A stretch of DNA of 34,477 nucleotides from Allomyces arbusculus. Its lineage: Eukaryota; Blastocladiomycota; Blastocladiomycetes; Blastocladiales; Blastocladiaceae. The notes beneath the pieces are model-generated. The model worked only from the letters and a program-made list of their open reading frames with translations, was not told the DNA's origin and ran no database searches. The position numbers and the translations under genes are program-made. The stretch spans positions 1 to 34,477 of the forward strand of contig JADHYV010000116.1 in assembly GCA_027604705.1 (NCBI GenBank), in the 5' to 3' direction. Below, one piece after another: positions 9,063 through 17,623 of this stretch. Every line of letters starts with the position of its first letter. Within the stretch, counting starts at the first letter, position 1.

Positions 9063-9376
9063 ACGACTGGGCGCGAGCTTGGGTTGATGCGGGCGAGGAG
9101 AGAAATGTGTGTGCGTTTATTCACATCTGTTGGTTTGGATCTGGCAACAGTCGGCGGCGTCCCGGCGATCCCGTTTATTTTTCGTGAGGGTGGAGCAGTT
9201 TTGTTGACTGGCAACGAGAGAATTCCCTCGATGTCAGTCACCAACAGCATGAGAGACGTTTTGAGACGCGGTGGCAGTGTTGCCTTACCACCCTCCCCTC
9301 CCTCCGCGCGCAGAACGCACCGGTATATGTACAATCCACGGGGCCCGAACCAGCCCCTTCCCTCCTCGTCGCCCGG
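9063..9376. other. convergent 3' spacer, no gene seen
   Basis: This gap between the TMEM256 and MON1 stops is only moderately GC-rich. It holds the 3' ends of both genes. I see no repeat or RNA gene. Confidence 0.5.
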
Positions 9377-10907
9377 CTACGAGAACGTCGGCGAGTCGAG
9401 AATGAACAGATCCTCGCCATTAGCCTTAGCCCACTTGGCGATCGTATTAGCGTTCCGGATCGCCGTGACCCTTGGTACCGCGGCATCCCACGTGCAGTAG
9501 AGCTCAAACGCCGCCGAGTTCTACAAAACCAAACCGTACAGAAATCAGCAAGCAAAACGACACTCGTCCGTTAGCGCGGGCGTGACCACGTACCCATCCC
9601 AGCGTACTCTCGCCGTCTTCATCGCCCTCGAGCCACAGCAGTTTCATGGGCGCGTCGCGGTCATGCAGTGCCGCGTGCAGTTTGGCGTATTTGGCCGTGA
9701 GCTTGCTGAGGGCCATGCCAGTCGGCACCGCCGACTGCACGTACTGCACGTGCGCCTTGGACTTGTAGATGAAGTGCTTGCACGTGGGCTCGTGGACCAG
9801 GTCGGCTACGAGTCGGAAGAGTGGGGGATACCGTGAGGAAATAAACGGACGCGTGAACGGGTGGACAAGGTGCCGGTCAACATACCAGCGCACATAGGCT
9901 GGTCGAGGGCTTTGGATTCGAGCACGAGGCCGTTCTTGAGCATGTACTACGCGAAGGAACACGGTCAGCCCATGCCAGGATCACAAAGTCGATCCGCGTG
10001 CAATCCGTACATCAATCACGGCCTCCCTCGTCGCCTGCATCTCAAAAAACGCCTCCTTGTCGCTCGACATCAAGACCAACCCCATCTCCGGCGTGATATA
10101 GCTGATATACGCAAACAAGAACCCTTGGTCGTTGAATTTCGGCAAACACACGGGGATCCAGTGCTCCGACGACCGGAACTGCGGGTGCGTCGTGACGAGC
10201 GTGAACACATTGAACAAGTCGGACGGGTGCAGCGAGTGTGATTTCGGCCGAATCAGCGAAATCAGTTGCCCAGCGCCGTGCAAGAGCATGCCGTAGAGCA
10301 AGTTTGGTCGCCCTTCACTGCCGCGCAAAAGAGCCGATCCGAACCGTTTCCGTACGGCACGCGCGACGGGGACTGACTCGACACAGGCCATCAGGAACCG
10401 CACATCTGTTGCAAACGCGTCGCACAGGTGCGTGAGCTGTGCTGCCGCGGCTGCACCGAGCAGTGGACGCAAGTCGAGGTTCGGGTGTCGCGCGAAGAGG
10501 GCCGCGAGCTGCGCCTGCGTTAGCTGAGAGAGCAGGAAACTGTGCAGCGCCGCAAGTTGCGCGCGCAGTTGCGGCTCCGACTCCCGCGTGCGTGCCGCCG
10601 CGACAAGGATCAGCGGGCGGCGTATGAGGAAGACGAGTAGGTGGCCCGCGGGTGGGGGTAGCCGTACGCTGCGGAGCACGTCGTCGTGGTGTCGCTGGCA
10701 CTGCGCGACGAGAACTTGCAAGAGCGAGAGCAGGCCCGTCATGCGCGTTTCATCGCCGTGGCGCACGTAGACGGGTTTGCCCGAGTCGGCGAGGACGAAG
10801 AAGTGCTTGGACTGTTGTCGCCATGCGGCGCTCTGCGGGTCGAGCGCTTGCGCGGTGCTCACAGAGCTGCTGCTGCCGCCAACCCCGCTCGCAACTTGGA
10901 CGCTCAT
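9377..10907 (-). CDS. MON1: Mon1, subunit of the Mon1-Ccz1 Rab7/Ypt7 exchange factor
   Basis: Four exons, 10907-10011, 9946-9886, 9805-9594 and 9520-9377, give 437 residues. Introns are 64, 80 and 73 nt, all GT-AG. The protein starts its first longin domain with KHFFVLADSGKPVYVRHGDE, a hallmark of Mon1. Later family features are GSALLRGSEGRPNLLYGMLLH, then YISYITPEMGLVLMSSDKEAFFEM, then CKHFIYKSKAHVQYVQ and the C-terminal AAFELYCTWDAAV with DLFILDSPTF. Mon1 acts with Ccz1 at late endosomes and vacuoles to activate Rab7/Ypt7. The N-terminus is short compared with yeast and human Mon1 (about 550-650 residues), lacking the long acidic lead. The third exon start (acceptor CTCGTAG at 9806) was chosen because it is the first AG after a pyrimidine-rich tract and restores the frame. 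Confidence 0.93.
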
Positions 10908-11284
10908 GGTCGGCGAATGGTGGTGGACCAGAGTTGAGTGGAGGCGATTTGCGTTGTCGCGTGCAGGGATTCAAAATCTTGACTCTCCCGTTCTTGACCT
11001 GCGATCTTATTCGATTGGTGCCGACTTGCTGCTCGATACGCCGCTGTTGCTGAAAATGTTATTTGCAGCAAGTCTTGACACAGCGGCGGCTAAGAAGTGG
11101 GGTTGAAGATGTGCGCCGTCCCGTCGACGTTGACGACACGATCGAATTTTTGGTGAAGACTTGTGGCTCATCTCGCCGTCAAAAGTGGCCATTTCTGTTG
11201 GCGACACGTCGCGATTTGGTATCGTTGTATTATCCCGCACGACCACGACCACGACCACGACCACGCCCACGGCCATCCAGCGCG
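10908..11284. other. spacer between the MON1 start and the cyclin gene end
   Basis: Holds the MON1 promoter and the 3' flank of the cyclin gene. A short microsatellite of GACCAC units occupies about 11241-11264. Nothing else is evident. Confidence 0.45.
11241..11264. repeat. (GACCAC)n microsatellite
   Basis: Four perfect tandem GACCAC units lie just beyond the cyclin stop codon, with degenerate flanking units. It is non-coding in my gene model. Confidence 0.7.
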
Positions 11285-12618
11285 CTACCGCCTTCCCGCC
11301 CCCGCCGCGCCCGCTGGTCCTCCTCCTCCTCCTCCCGCCGATAAGTCGCCGCCCTTCGCACCCGCACTATCAGCCTTGTTCTCCTCACTCGCCCCACCAG
11401 CCTTCCGCCTCCTCATTTCCGACAGCGACAGCTTCACCTTTTCCCGGGGCGGATCGCCCACGGTCGGTGGCGCGGGCGACGCCGACGACGACGTCGTTGC
11501 GCTTCCCGGCGCGGACAATCGATTCGGGTCCGACGGGCTACTGCGTGACCACGCTGCAGCGGTCGCCGGTGCCGGCTGGTGATAGTCGAGGATCCGGTGT
11601 GCGACCGTGAGCGCGGTGGCTGCGGTCGTGTTCAGCCGGACGTAAATGTCGTCGGGTGGCGGCGTGCGCGCGAGTTTGAAGGCGAGCAGGAGGCAGGCCG
11701 CGGCAATGTCGGTGGGTTGGAATTCAAGGACGAGCGTCGTGCGAAGGCTACCGGCGTGGGGAGAATGAGCGGGTGGTCGCGAGTGGTCACGCGCGGTAAG
11801 GTGCGTACCTGTCGGTCATGAACGCAATCGCCGACTGCGCGACCACCTTGGGCATCGCCGAGGCCTGAAAGTAATGGAACAGCACGCGCGACGGCGGGTC
11901 GACTTGGAAATCGAATGCGAGCGCTTCCATGAGCACGACTTCGTTCAGCTTGATGACGCGCTCCCACTTGTCGGCCTCGGCCTTCAAGTCCTTGGACTGG
12001 CCCTTGGTCGCGACCATCGCGCAGTGCTGGCACAACGTGCTGAGCTTGACCATGTTCTCGTCCACTTTGGTCGCGAGAAATATCGCGGTCGCCGCCATGT
12101 CCTGTGCCATTGCTCGGGCGGGTCAGCGCCGTGGAGGTGGTCGAGGCCATCGCGCGTGCTCGCACGCCGCGCAAACGCGCAATCAACGTACGTAGACCTT
12201 GTGGTTGCGAAACGACCTGCGCACGTAAAACCGGTGGAACATGGTCGCGGCCGTGGCAAAAGTTGTGTGTGGGCTGGTGTCCGTCCGTCGTGCCGTATGG
12301 CGCGAGCGCGTCAGTCCTCCTCCATGGCCATGCTCGTCCATGTCATGGAGTCGCGCAGCTCATTGCATACCACTGGATCCGGTTGGCAACGTGCACAATA
12401 AACTGAATCCCCCGCTGCATGTTTTCGCGCGTCTTGACCGGGTCGGCCGCGAAGTCGCCGCCCGCATAGCCCGCTTCAATCTGCTCGCGCGAAAACTGCC
12501 ACTGTGCGGGCGCGCGTGGTGGGACCGACCTGGCAATCCCCGTGCGTTGGCCCAGCATCGAGGTCAGCGATAACGGTGGGCCGCGCGACCCGGACGGCGC
12601 CGTGTTGGTCATGTTCAT
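11285..12618 (-). CDS. cyclin K/T-type transcriptional cyclin
   Basis: Exons 12618-12371, 12273-12192, 12101-11809 and 11747-11285 give 361 residues. Introns are 97, 90 and 61 nt. After a 40-residue lead, WQFSREQIEAG begins cyclin box 1. The first junction rebuilds TTFATAATMFHRFYVRRSF, and the second YDMAATAIFLATKVDEN, both classic cyclin box helices. The segment EVVLMEALAFDFQVDPPSR leads into box 2, rebuilt by the third junction as SLRTTLVLEFQPTDIAAACL. The tail is Ser/Pro/Gly-rich with SLSEMRRRK. These features fit the cyclin C/K/T/L group that pairs with CDK9/CDK12-type kinases acting on the RNA polymerase II C-terminal domain (yeast Ctk2, S. pombe Pch1). Cyclin L and cyclin C are alternatives; cyclin T or K seems best. 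The partner kinase is not in the window. Confidence 0.85.
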
Positions 12619-13116
12619 GGCGTGCTGAGCTGCTGGATCCGTCTATCGAGCGTTGGTCGGGACTGCAGCGCGGGCGCGGGCGAGGGGACCTCCGTGCGCG
12701 GCAACCGGGAAGCGGCCGCGGCTCTTTCTGCGGCCGGCCTGGGTTGGCGGCGGGAGCAGCAGCAGCTTGCAGGGCGGGCAACTTGGCCTTGGAGCGTCGT
12801 GAGCGCGAGCTGGCGCGCAGTCGGATGCAGCAAGTCGCGCGCGTGAGGTGCAGCTGGTGGTCAAAGGTCGGCGGGAGAAAGAGAAGGAATCGTTGTTGCC
12901 GAACGAAGTTGGACCGTTGGTCGGTCGCGGACGTCTTCGACGTCTTCAACACTTCAAGCCGCACCACTTCATCGACAACCAACCCAACAAGGGGCTGGCT
13001 GAACAGGTCATGCCTTGGACCTGGGATTGGGACCCAACAACACAATACGACACAATACCGATTTATGTATGATACGTGCAAAACTGGGCAGCGATACACG
13101 ACCCGCTCTCTTTCGT
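12619..13116. other. promoter region of the cyclin gene, no gene seen
   Basis: About 0.5 kb between the ARC1-like stop and the cyclin start, both on the minus strand. The left part is GC-rich. The right part, near 13020-13080, is AT-richer with CACAATACGACACAATACCG. No open frame here shows family resemblance. Confidence 0.45.
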
Positions 13117-14534
13117 TTACTTGATGAGCCCGCCCGCGACCGTTGGCGCCACGACAACACCCGCCGGCACGGTCATCGCGCAGAAGGTCCCGTCAGCCTT
13201 GACGAACCCGGCCACCTTATCGGCATTCGTCTGCAAGAACGGCGCAAGGCTCTCAAACACCTTCTTCTTGGGGTTCAGGACAGCGTCCGGACCCGCACCA
13301 CCCTCGATCCCGTCAAATGCGATGCGGTCGCCCGGCTTCGACCCCTTGGGCGGCGAGAGCAGCTCGACCTTGCCCTCCTCGCTCGTCGTGCACAGCACCA
13401 TCGCGTGCGACTTGACGCCGCGCATCGCCACGGGCTTGAGGTTAGCCAGGACCACGCAGGGGCGCTTCTGCATCTGGTCGAGCGGGATGTGGTTGACGAG
13501 ACCCGACACGACCGTGCGCGGCTCGTCGTCGCCCATGGCAATCTTCTCAACGTAGAGCGACTCGGCGTCGGCGTGCTTCTCGGCGACCTCAATGAACCCG
13601 ACACGGATGTCGAGACGAGTCGGGTCGAGCTCGGCCGACGCAGCACCAGCGGGCGCGGGGGCCGCGGCCTTCTTGGCGGGCTGCTCGGCCTTCTTGGCCT
13701 CCTTCTTGGCCGGAGCGGGAACAGCAGCGGGCGCGGCGGGAGCCTCGGCCTCGGCACTGGCGGCGTCAGCCTTCTTCGCCTCCTTGGCCTCCTTCTTGGC
13801 GTCCTTCTTCGCCTCCTTCTTGGCGATCTTGGCCTGGCGCTTGGCCTCGTTGGCGTCGGTCGCGGCGGGAGCAGCAGCGGCACCGGCAGCGGGAGCCTTG
13901 CCCTTGGGCGCGGCGGCAGCGGCACCGGTCACAGGCGTGGCCTGGTCAATGGCCACGGCGCCCTTCCACTCGGCAGCGCCGGGGATCGTGTGCTGCATCA
14001 GGTCGAACCACCGGTAGACGTTGGGCAGCTGCGCGACGAGCGGCTTGGCGTTGCCAGACTGCAGGAATGGTGTGGTCAGCACATGAACAACGCGCGATTC
14101 ACGTATTTTCGCATTGTAACGCACCAGGAACGGGTGGAACGCGACAAAGTTGAAGACATCGGCGGCCGAGACGGCATGCGTCGACGCGAGGTAGGTCGTG
14201 CGCAGGAGTGCGGCATCGAGTTCTTTGGCGCCGGCGAGATCAACCTTGTCGGCGTGCGCGAGCGCCGACTGCACCCACTTGTAGACTTCGGCCTTGTGCT
14301 CGGCCGTGGTACCCGCAACGGCGAGCTCGCCCTCGGCAGCGGCAATGTACTCGACGACGGCGAACTGGGCCTCGGCTGACGCGTGCAGCTTCTGTTGGTA
14401 TTCGGGCGGTCGGTGTGGCCATCGTGGTCAATGGTTGGTTGGGTGGCGGGCGAGTTGCGTTGGGTCGGTTTTCGTCGATCGCATACCGGCTGGCCGACAA
14501 TGTACTCGAAGACCTTCTTGACGGCGGGCGACAT
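13117..14534 (-). CDS. ARC1: Arc1p/AIMP1 (EMAPII)-like tRNA-binding cofactor of aminoacyl-tRNA synthetases
   Basis: Exons 14534-14487, 14391-14125 and 14058-13117 give 418 residues. The first junction joins MSPAVKKVFEYIVGQP to KLHASAEAQFAVVEYI. Residues 1-140 are GST-C-like, with PNVYRWFDLMQHTIPG at the end as in synthetase-associated GST domains. Residues about 145-250 form a Lys/Ala-rich linker (AKRQAKIAKKEAKKDAKKEA) that in Arc1p contacts tRNA. From LDIRVGFIEVAEKH comes the OB-fold tRNA-binding domain with TVVSGLVNHIPLDQMQ, VLANLKPVAMRGVKSHAM and the EMAPII-like end LNPKKKVFESL. Arc1p bridges Met- and Glu-tRNA synthetases and delivers tRNA to them in the cytosol. The second intron (14124-14059, 66 nt, GTGCGT...CTGACC...CTGCAG) has no stop and a length divisible by three, so retention would add 22 residues. 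I favour splicing because it restores the GST-domain spacing. Confidence 0.92.
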
Positions 14535-14654
14535 GGCGTGCGGGGAGTGCGCGGCGCGGCAGCGGTGGTGGAAAGCGGCCAGCGAGGATGTCGATCAAAA
14601 ATCAGAAACGCGCGTCGGCCAGACGCGCCCCGGCACTGCTGCGTCAGCCGACAG

Positions 14655-14716
14655 CACATGGATCGTTGCTGGTGACAGCAGTGCCGTGCCAGCGGCAAGG
14701 TTCGATCGCGGGGCCT
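14655..14716 (+). repeat. short interspersed repeat, copy A (possible SINE remnant)
   Basis: It begins CACATGGATC and ends around GGCAAGGTTCGATCGCGGGG. The last 22 bases differ from copy B at 15180-15249 at three positions, and both start with the same 10 bases. GGTTCGATCGC is close to the pol III B-box consensus GGTTCGANTCC. The middle parts are diverged. Confidence 0.45.
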
Positions 14717-15179
14717 CCCGATCCTGGCCCCTTGTAGGAACAACCAACAAGTTCGCATTGGCCTCGCAGGCACGGGCCATTTCGATGCTGGGGATCCCTT
14801 TTGGAAGCACAAAGACGCCAACGGCGCCAAAGGCGCTTACCACCACCACGCGACCCCGCCGCCATCAAGAACAGCTCACGCGGCCCTCCCGGCTGTCCAC
14901 AGGATACACCCATGCGGCCTCCCGGCCTCCCCCAGGGGTGGCCGCCACACGGCACCCCGCCCAGGCGGTGGGGGCCTGCGTCCGCGTGTTCGTCAGGTCA
15001 CGTGGGATTGGATGACTTTGAGGAGACGGGAAAGCCGTTGCGAGGCTTCACTCGTATAGGGCCTCATTTTCGACGACCCTACTGGGGGAACCCCAGCACA
15101 AAAGAATCGGCAACCCCGACACCAACGAAAAGGCGATCCAACTTTTCTAAACGACCCTGACCCATGGGCACTCAGATCG

Positions 15180-15249
15180 CACATGGATCAGGGCCGCTCT
15201 GGAGGGCACTCGGACTGTGACGGTGGCAGGGTTCGATCGCTGGACCTCG
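15180..15249 (+). repeat. short interspersed repeat, copy B (possible SINE remnant)
   Basis: It begins CACATGGATC and contains GGCAGGGTTCGATCGCTGGA near its end. It pairs with copy A. A third occurrence of the core lies on the minus strand at 26849-26839, preceded by similar bases (GAGCCAGGTTCGATCGCT). Confidence 0.45.
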
Positions 15250-15559
15250 GGGCCGGACATCCCCCACACAAAAAGAGAGAATCAGGACAACGTACTGCAA
15301 TTCACAGGTCGAGCAACCTTTACCATACAGACTCTGCACGATGTGAGCACTCTCACCACCCAGTTGTCAGCGCCGTGATCCCCGCCTCGCGTTATATTCT
15401 GGGCGCCGCACAGGTCTGGCCCTTCAACCTGTCCAGCACTCTCCATCACGCCCGGATCACGCTCCATCACAGCGTCGTTGTGCACCACAGCCGTGGCCTC
15501 GGGCAGCACTTCAAAAAGGGGCACGAAATCGACGACCACGGCGTGAGCGGCGTGTCAGT

Positions 15560-15637
15560 CCTGAGGCGAGAGTTTGAACCTCGACCCGTCTCGTTGAAAA
15601 ATGTCGTCCAAGTCGACAATTCAAGTCGACAATCAGG
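15560..15637 (-). other. degenerate tRNA-like fold
   Basis: Read on the minus strand, 78 nt can form a 5-bp T stem (CGAGG/TCTCG, one G-T pair) with loop TTCAAAC, a 4-bp D stem (CGAC/GTCG), a weak anticodon stem (TTGG/TCAA) with an oversized loop and five of seven acceptor pairs (CCTGA with TCAGG). The D-loop lacks the invariant GG pair, so it is not a normal functional tRNA gene. It may be a pseudo-tRNA, the head of a tRNA-derived SINE or coincidence. Confidence 0.2.
15609..15633 (+). repeat. tandem 12-bp duplication CAAGTCGACAAT
   Basis: CAAGTCGACAAT occurs at 15609-15620 and again at 15622-15633, separated by one T. Each copy contains the palindrome GTCGAC, so together they can also form a hairpin. 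Confidence 0.8.
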
Positions 15638-15810
15638 ACAAATGTCTGAACCGCCGCTTTTAGACTTTGGCCGCTCACGCCAAAGATGTCTGACTCGATG
15701 GACACGACACTTCGTTTCATAAACTGCGACCTTTCTTGTAGACCGACTATTGCCATGCTGCATACACATTGGCCGCGGCGTATTTCTCCATCAGCCTCAA
15801 TCACGACCAA

Positions 15811-17505
15811 TCACGCCGCGGGCTTCGCTGGCACCACCGCGATCACGCTCTCCGTATAGACCGCGGTCTCGGCGCGCGGCTGCACGCAGAATGCCTCCTT
15901 GACGCTTTCGAGCGGCAGCATGATCCCGCTCGCCGACTCCGCCGCGCCTGCCGCCGATCCCGCCGCAGGCGACGCCGGCGTCACCAATCCGCCACGACTA
16001 GCGCGCGCCTTCATCTCCATCCCCGCCCCACCACCGCTACTGCCCGTCCCCGCCGGCACCGACCCGCCCGTCATCACCACCTGCTCCGCATCCGCGGCTT
16101 CGCTCGCACCCACGACATGAGGCTCCTCCTCCATCTCCACATCCCGAAACTCGGCATCCAACGCCGCTGCACACTGCCGGTTCGCAGCGAGCGCCAACTG
16201 CTTCAGCCCCAACCAGTGCGCCAAATCAAACAAGTGCCGCCATGTCGCGTATTTGATCCCGGCCGGATCGCACGTGAAATCGCGCACGATTGTGTCCGGC
16301 GTCCCGTCGGGCAGAGCGTGCGGCGGGACCCACCCGGCATACATGTGAATCACGGCGAGCGCGACGACGGGGGCCGACCAATCGAGCAACACGACCTCCC
16401 GGTCGGTCGTGGTCGTGAAGAGTTGCCGGAAGTACGGCGACGCGCGCACCAGCAGCACTTTTGACACGGGGAGCGCGTACGGCGCGTCGCGCGCACGGAG
16501 CGCGCAGTCTGCAAGCTGCGCGTCGCCAATAAACGCCGCGAGTCCAAGACGCGCAGGGACCAACGACAAGTCGGGCGCCGGGACGACGAAACCGATGTGC
16601 GTGGCCGTCACGTCGACGACCAGGTCGTGCACGCGCGCGTCGCCCGGGAGCGGCGTGTCGGTTGCGATCGGCGCGACGACGTAGACGGGGTGCACGGTTT
16701 GCGCGACGGGGGCTGCGAGCTGCACGCGGAACGCGAGTCGCGCGCGGTGCGGCGCGGCGCCCTCCACGGTGGTGCCCGGGACCGTGTAGCTCACGAGCCC
16801 GGCCACGTCGACGAGTTCGCCGCTCGCAGTCGGCGGGAAGACGGCGCCGAGGACCACGTCGAGGTGGGCGAGCCCAGTACCTGTCGTGTCGGCCGAAGGG
16901 AGAGAGCGGTAGATGGTCGATGGACGCACGGTCGCGTAGAGCGAGAAGGCCGGGTGTTGCGCGAGGGTGGGCGGCATCGCGTGGCCCGGCTGGACGACAG
17001 CCGAGAGATCGACGAGGACCGGGTCGCTCCAGGGTGTTCGCGCGAGGCGCACGTCGGCGCCGTAATGCCACGCGTACCGGCCGATCGCCTGCGTGTCGCG
17101 CCAGTCGTAGAACATCGGGAACGTTGGGAAGGGGGGCTGTGTTGCATGGGTCGGATCAGCGTGCCGATCAGTGGTCTTGGTCCATTCGGGCCGCGACGGT
17201 GGGGGCGGCGGCCGTGCCGGCAGGTCTGTCGAACGAGAACAACGCACCGGCGCGATTGCCGTCATGGTGTTGAGCCGCTGCAAGAGGTTCGTCGCGGGTC
17301 GCGCTGGGGAATGGAATGCTGGCAGGAGGGTGACGCCTGGTTGTGTGCGTTGTGTGTAGGAGAAGGGGGAGCAAGCCGGAGCCAGTACGGCCGCGTCGTG
17401 CGCGACCGGTTGGGTCTCTTCGACCGCGTCCATGTCCTTGCCGCTGGCAATGCCGCGCACCCGGCCACCTCGGACGCATTCAACCTCGACCCCATCTTGC
17501 GTCAA
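15811..17505 (-). CDS. BTB/POZ domain protein
   Basis: One exon of 564 residues. Starts at 17505, at 17433 (MDAVEE) or at 17265 (MTAIAP, in a good AACACCATG context) are all possible; the first 80 residues are low-complexity, so the last is attractive. Residues about 130-320 (from MFYDWRDTQAIGRYAW) are rich in short hydrophobic strands and could be a MATH-like beta domain, but I cannot show this. The BTB domain runs from about residue 326: GDAQLADCAL, LPVSKVLLVRASPYFRQLF, EVVLLDWSAPVV, IHMYAGWVPP, then a helical end WRHLFDLAHWLGLKQLALAA. The tail is Ala/Gly/Ser-rich with EEEPHV. BTB proteins of this kind often act as Cullin-3 substrate adaptors, which would be an inference here. No partner gene lies beside it; VPS35 starts far to the right and ends only 118 nt upstream. 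Confidence 0.8.
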   Translation of the reverse strand: MTQDGVEVECVRGGRVRGIASGKDMDAVEETQPVAHDAAVLAPACSPFSYTQRTQPGVTLLPAFHSPARPATNLLQRLNTMTAIAPVRCSRSTDLPARPPPPPSRPEWTKTTDRHADPTHATQPPFPTFPMFYDWRDTQAIGRYAWHYGADVRLARTPWSDPVLVDLSAVVQPGHAMPPTLAQHPAFSLYATVRPSTIYRSLPSADTTGTGLAHLDVVLGAVFPPTASGELVDVAGLVSYTVPGTTVEGAAPHRARLAFRVQLAAPVAQTVHPVYVVAPIATDTPLPGDARVHDLVVDVTATHIGFVVPAPDLSLVPARLGLAAFIGDAQLADCALRARDAPYALPVSKVLLVRASPYFRQLFTTTTDREVVLLDWSAPVVALAVIHMYAGWVPPHALPDGTPDTIVRDFTCDPAGIKYATWRHLFDLAHWLGLKQLALAANRQCAAALDAEFRDVEMEEEPHVVGASEAADAEQVVMTGGSVPAGTGSSGGGAGMEMKARASRGGLVTPASPAAGSAAGAAESASGIMLPLESVKEAFCVQPRAETAVYTESVIAVVPAKPAA

Positions 17506-17623
17506 GACATGCGGCCAAAACCAACCTCGCTATACTGACTATCTCCTCCTCGTTGCCCTCCCCGCGGCCCGCCGCGTGGCCTCCACGCTCCCTTTCCACC
17601 CACCCTCAATCTCCACCATGCTC

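Larger units (their letters stand above)
14535..15810. other. 1.3 kb intergenic region with diverged repeats and a tRNA-like fold
   Basis: No protein gene is evident. Open frames here lack codon bias and any recognised motif. The region contains two related segments sharing CACATGGATC and an almost identical 22-nt core around GGTTCGATCGC (14655-14716, 15180-15249). It also has a tandem 12-bp duplication (15609-15633) inside a minus-strand stretch able to form a degenerate tRNA-like cloverleaf (15637-15560). It looks like old, decayed repeat sequence. Confidence 0.5.

Noticed and set aside
9806-9840. An earlier start for MON1 exon 3 that would include RYPPLFRLV
   Set aside because: No AG precedes it after the GTATGT donor. 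The first available acceptor, CTCGTAG, keeps the frame and has a good pyrimidine tract made of those same bases.
13015-14379. 454-residue + strand open frame antisense to the ARC1-like gene
   Set aside because: Gly/Leu/Arg-rich mirror of a Lys/Ala linker and the conserved tRNA-binding domain; no family resemblance.
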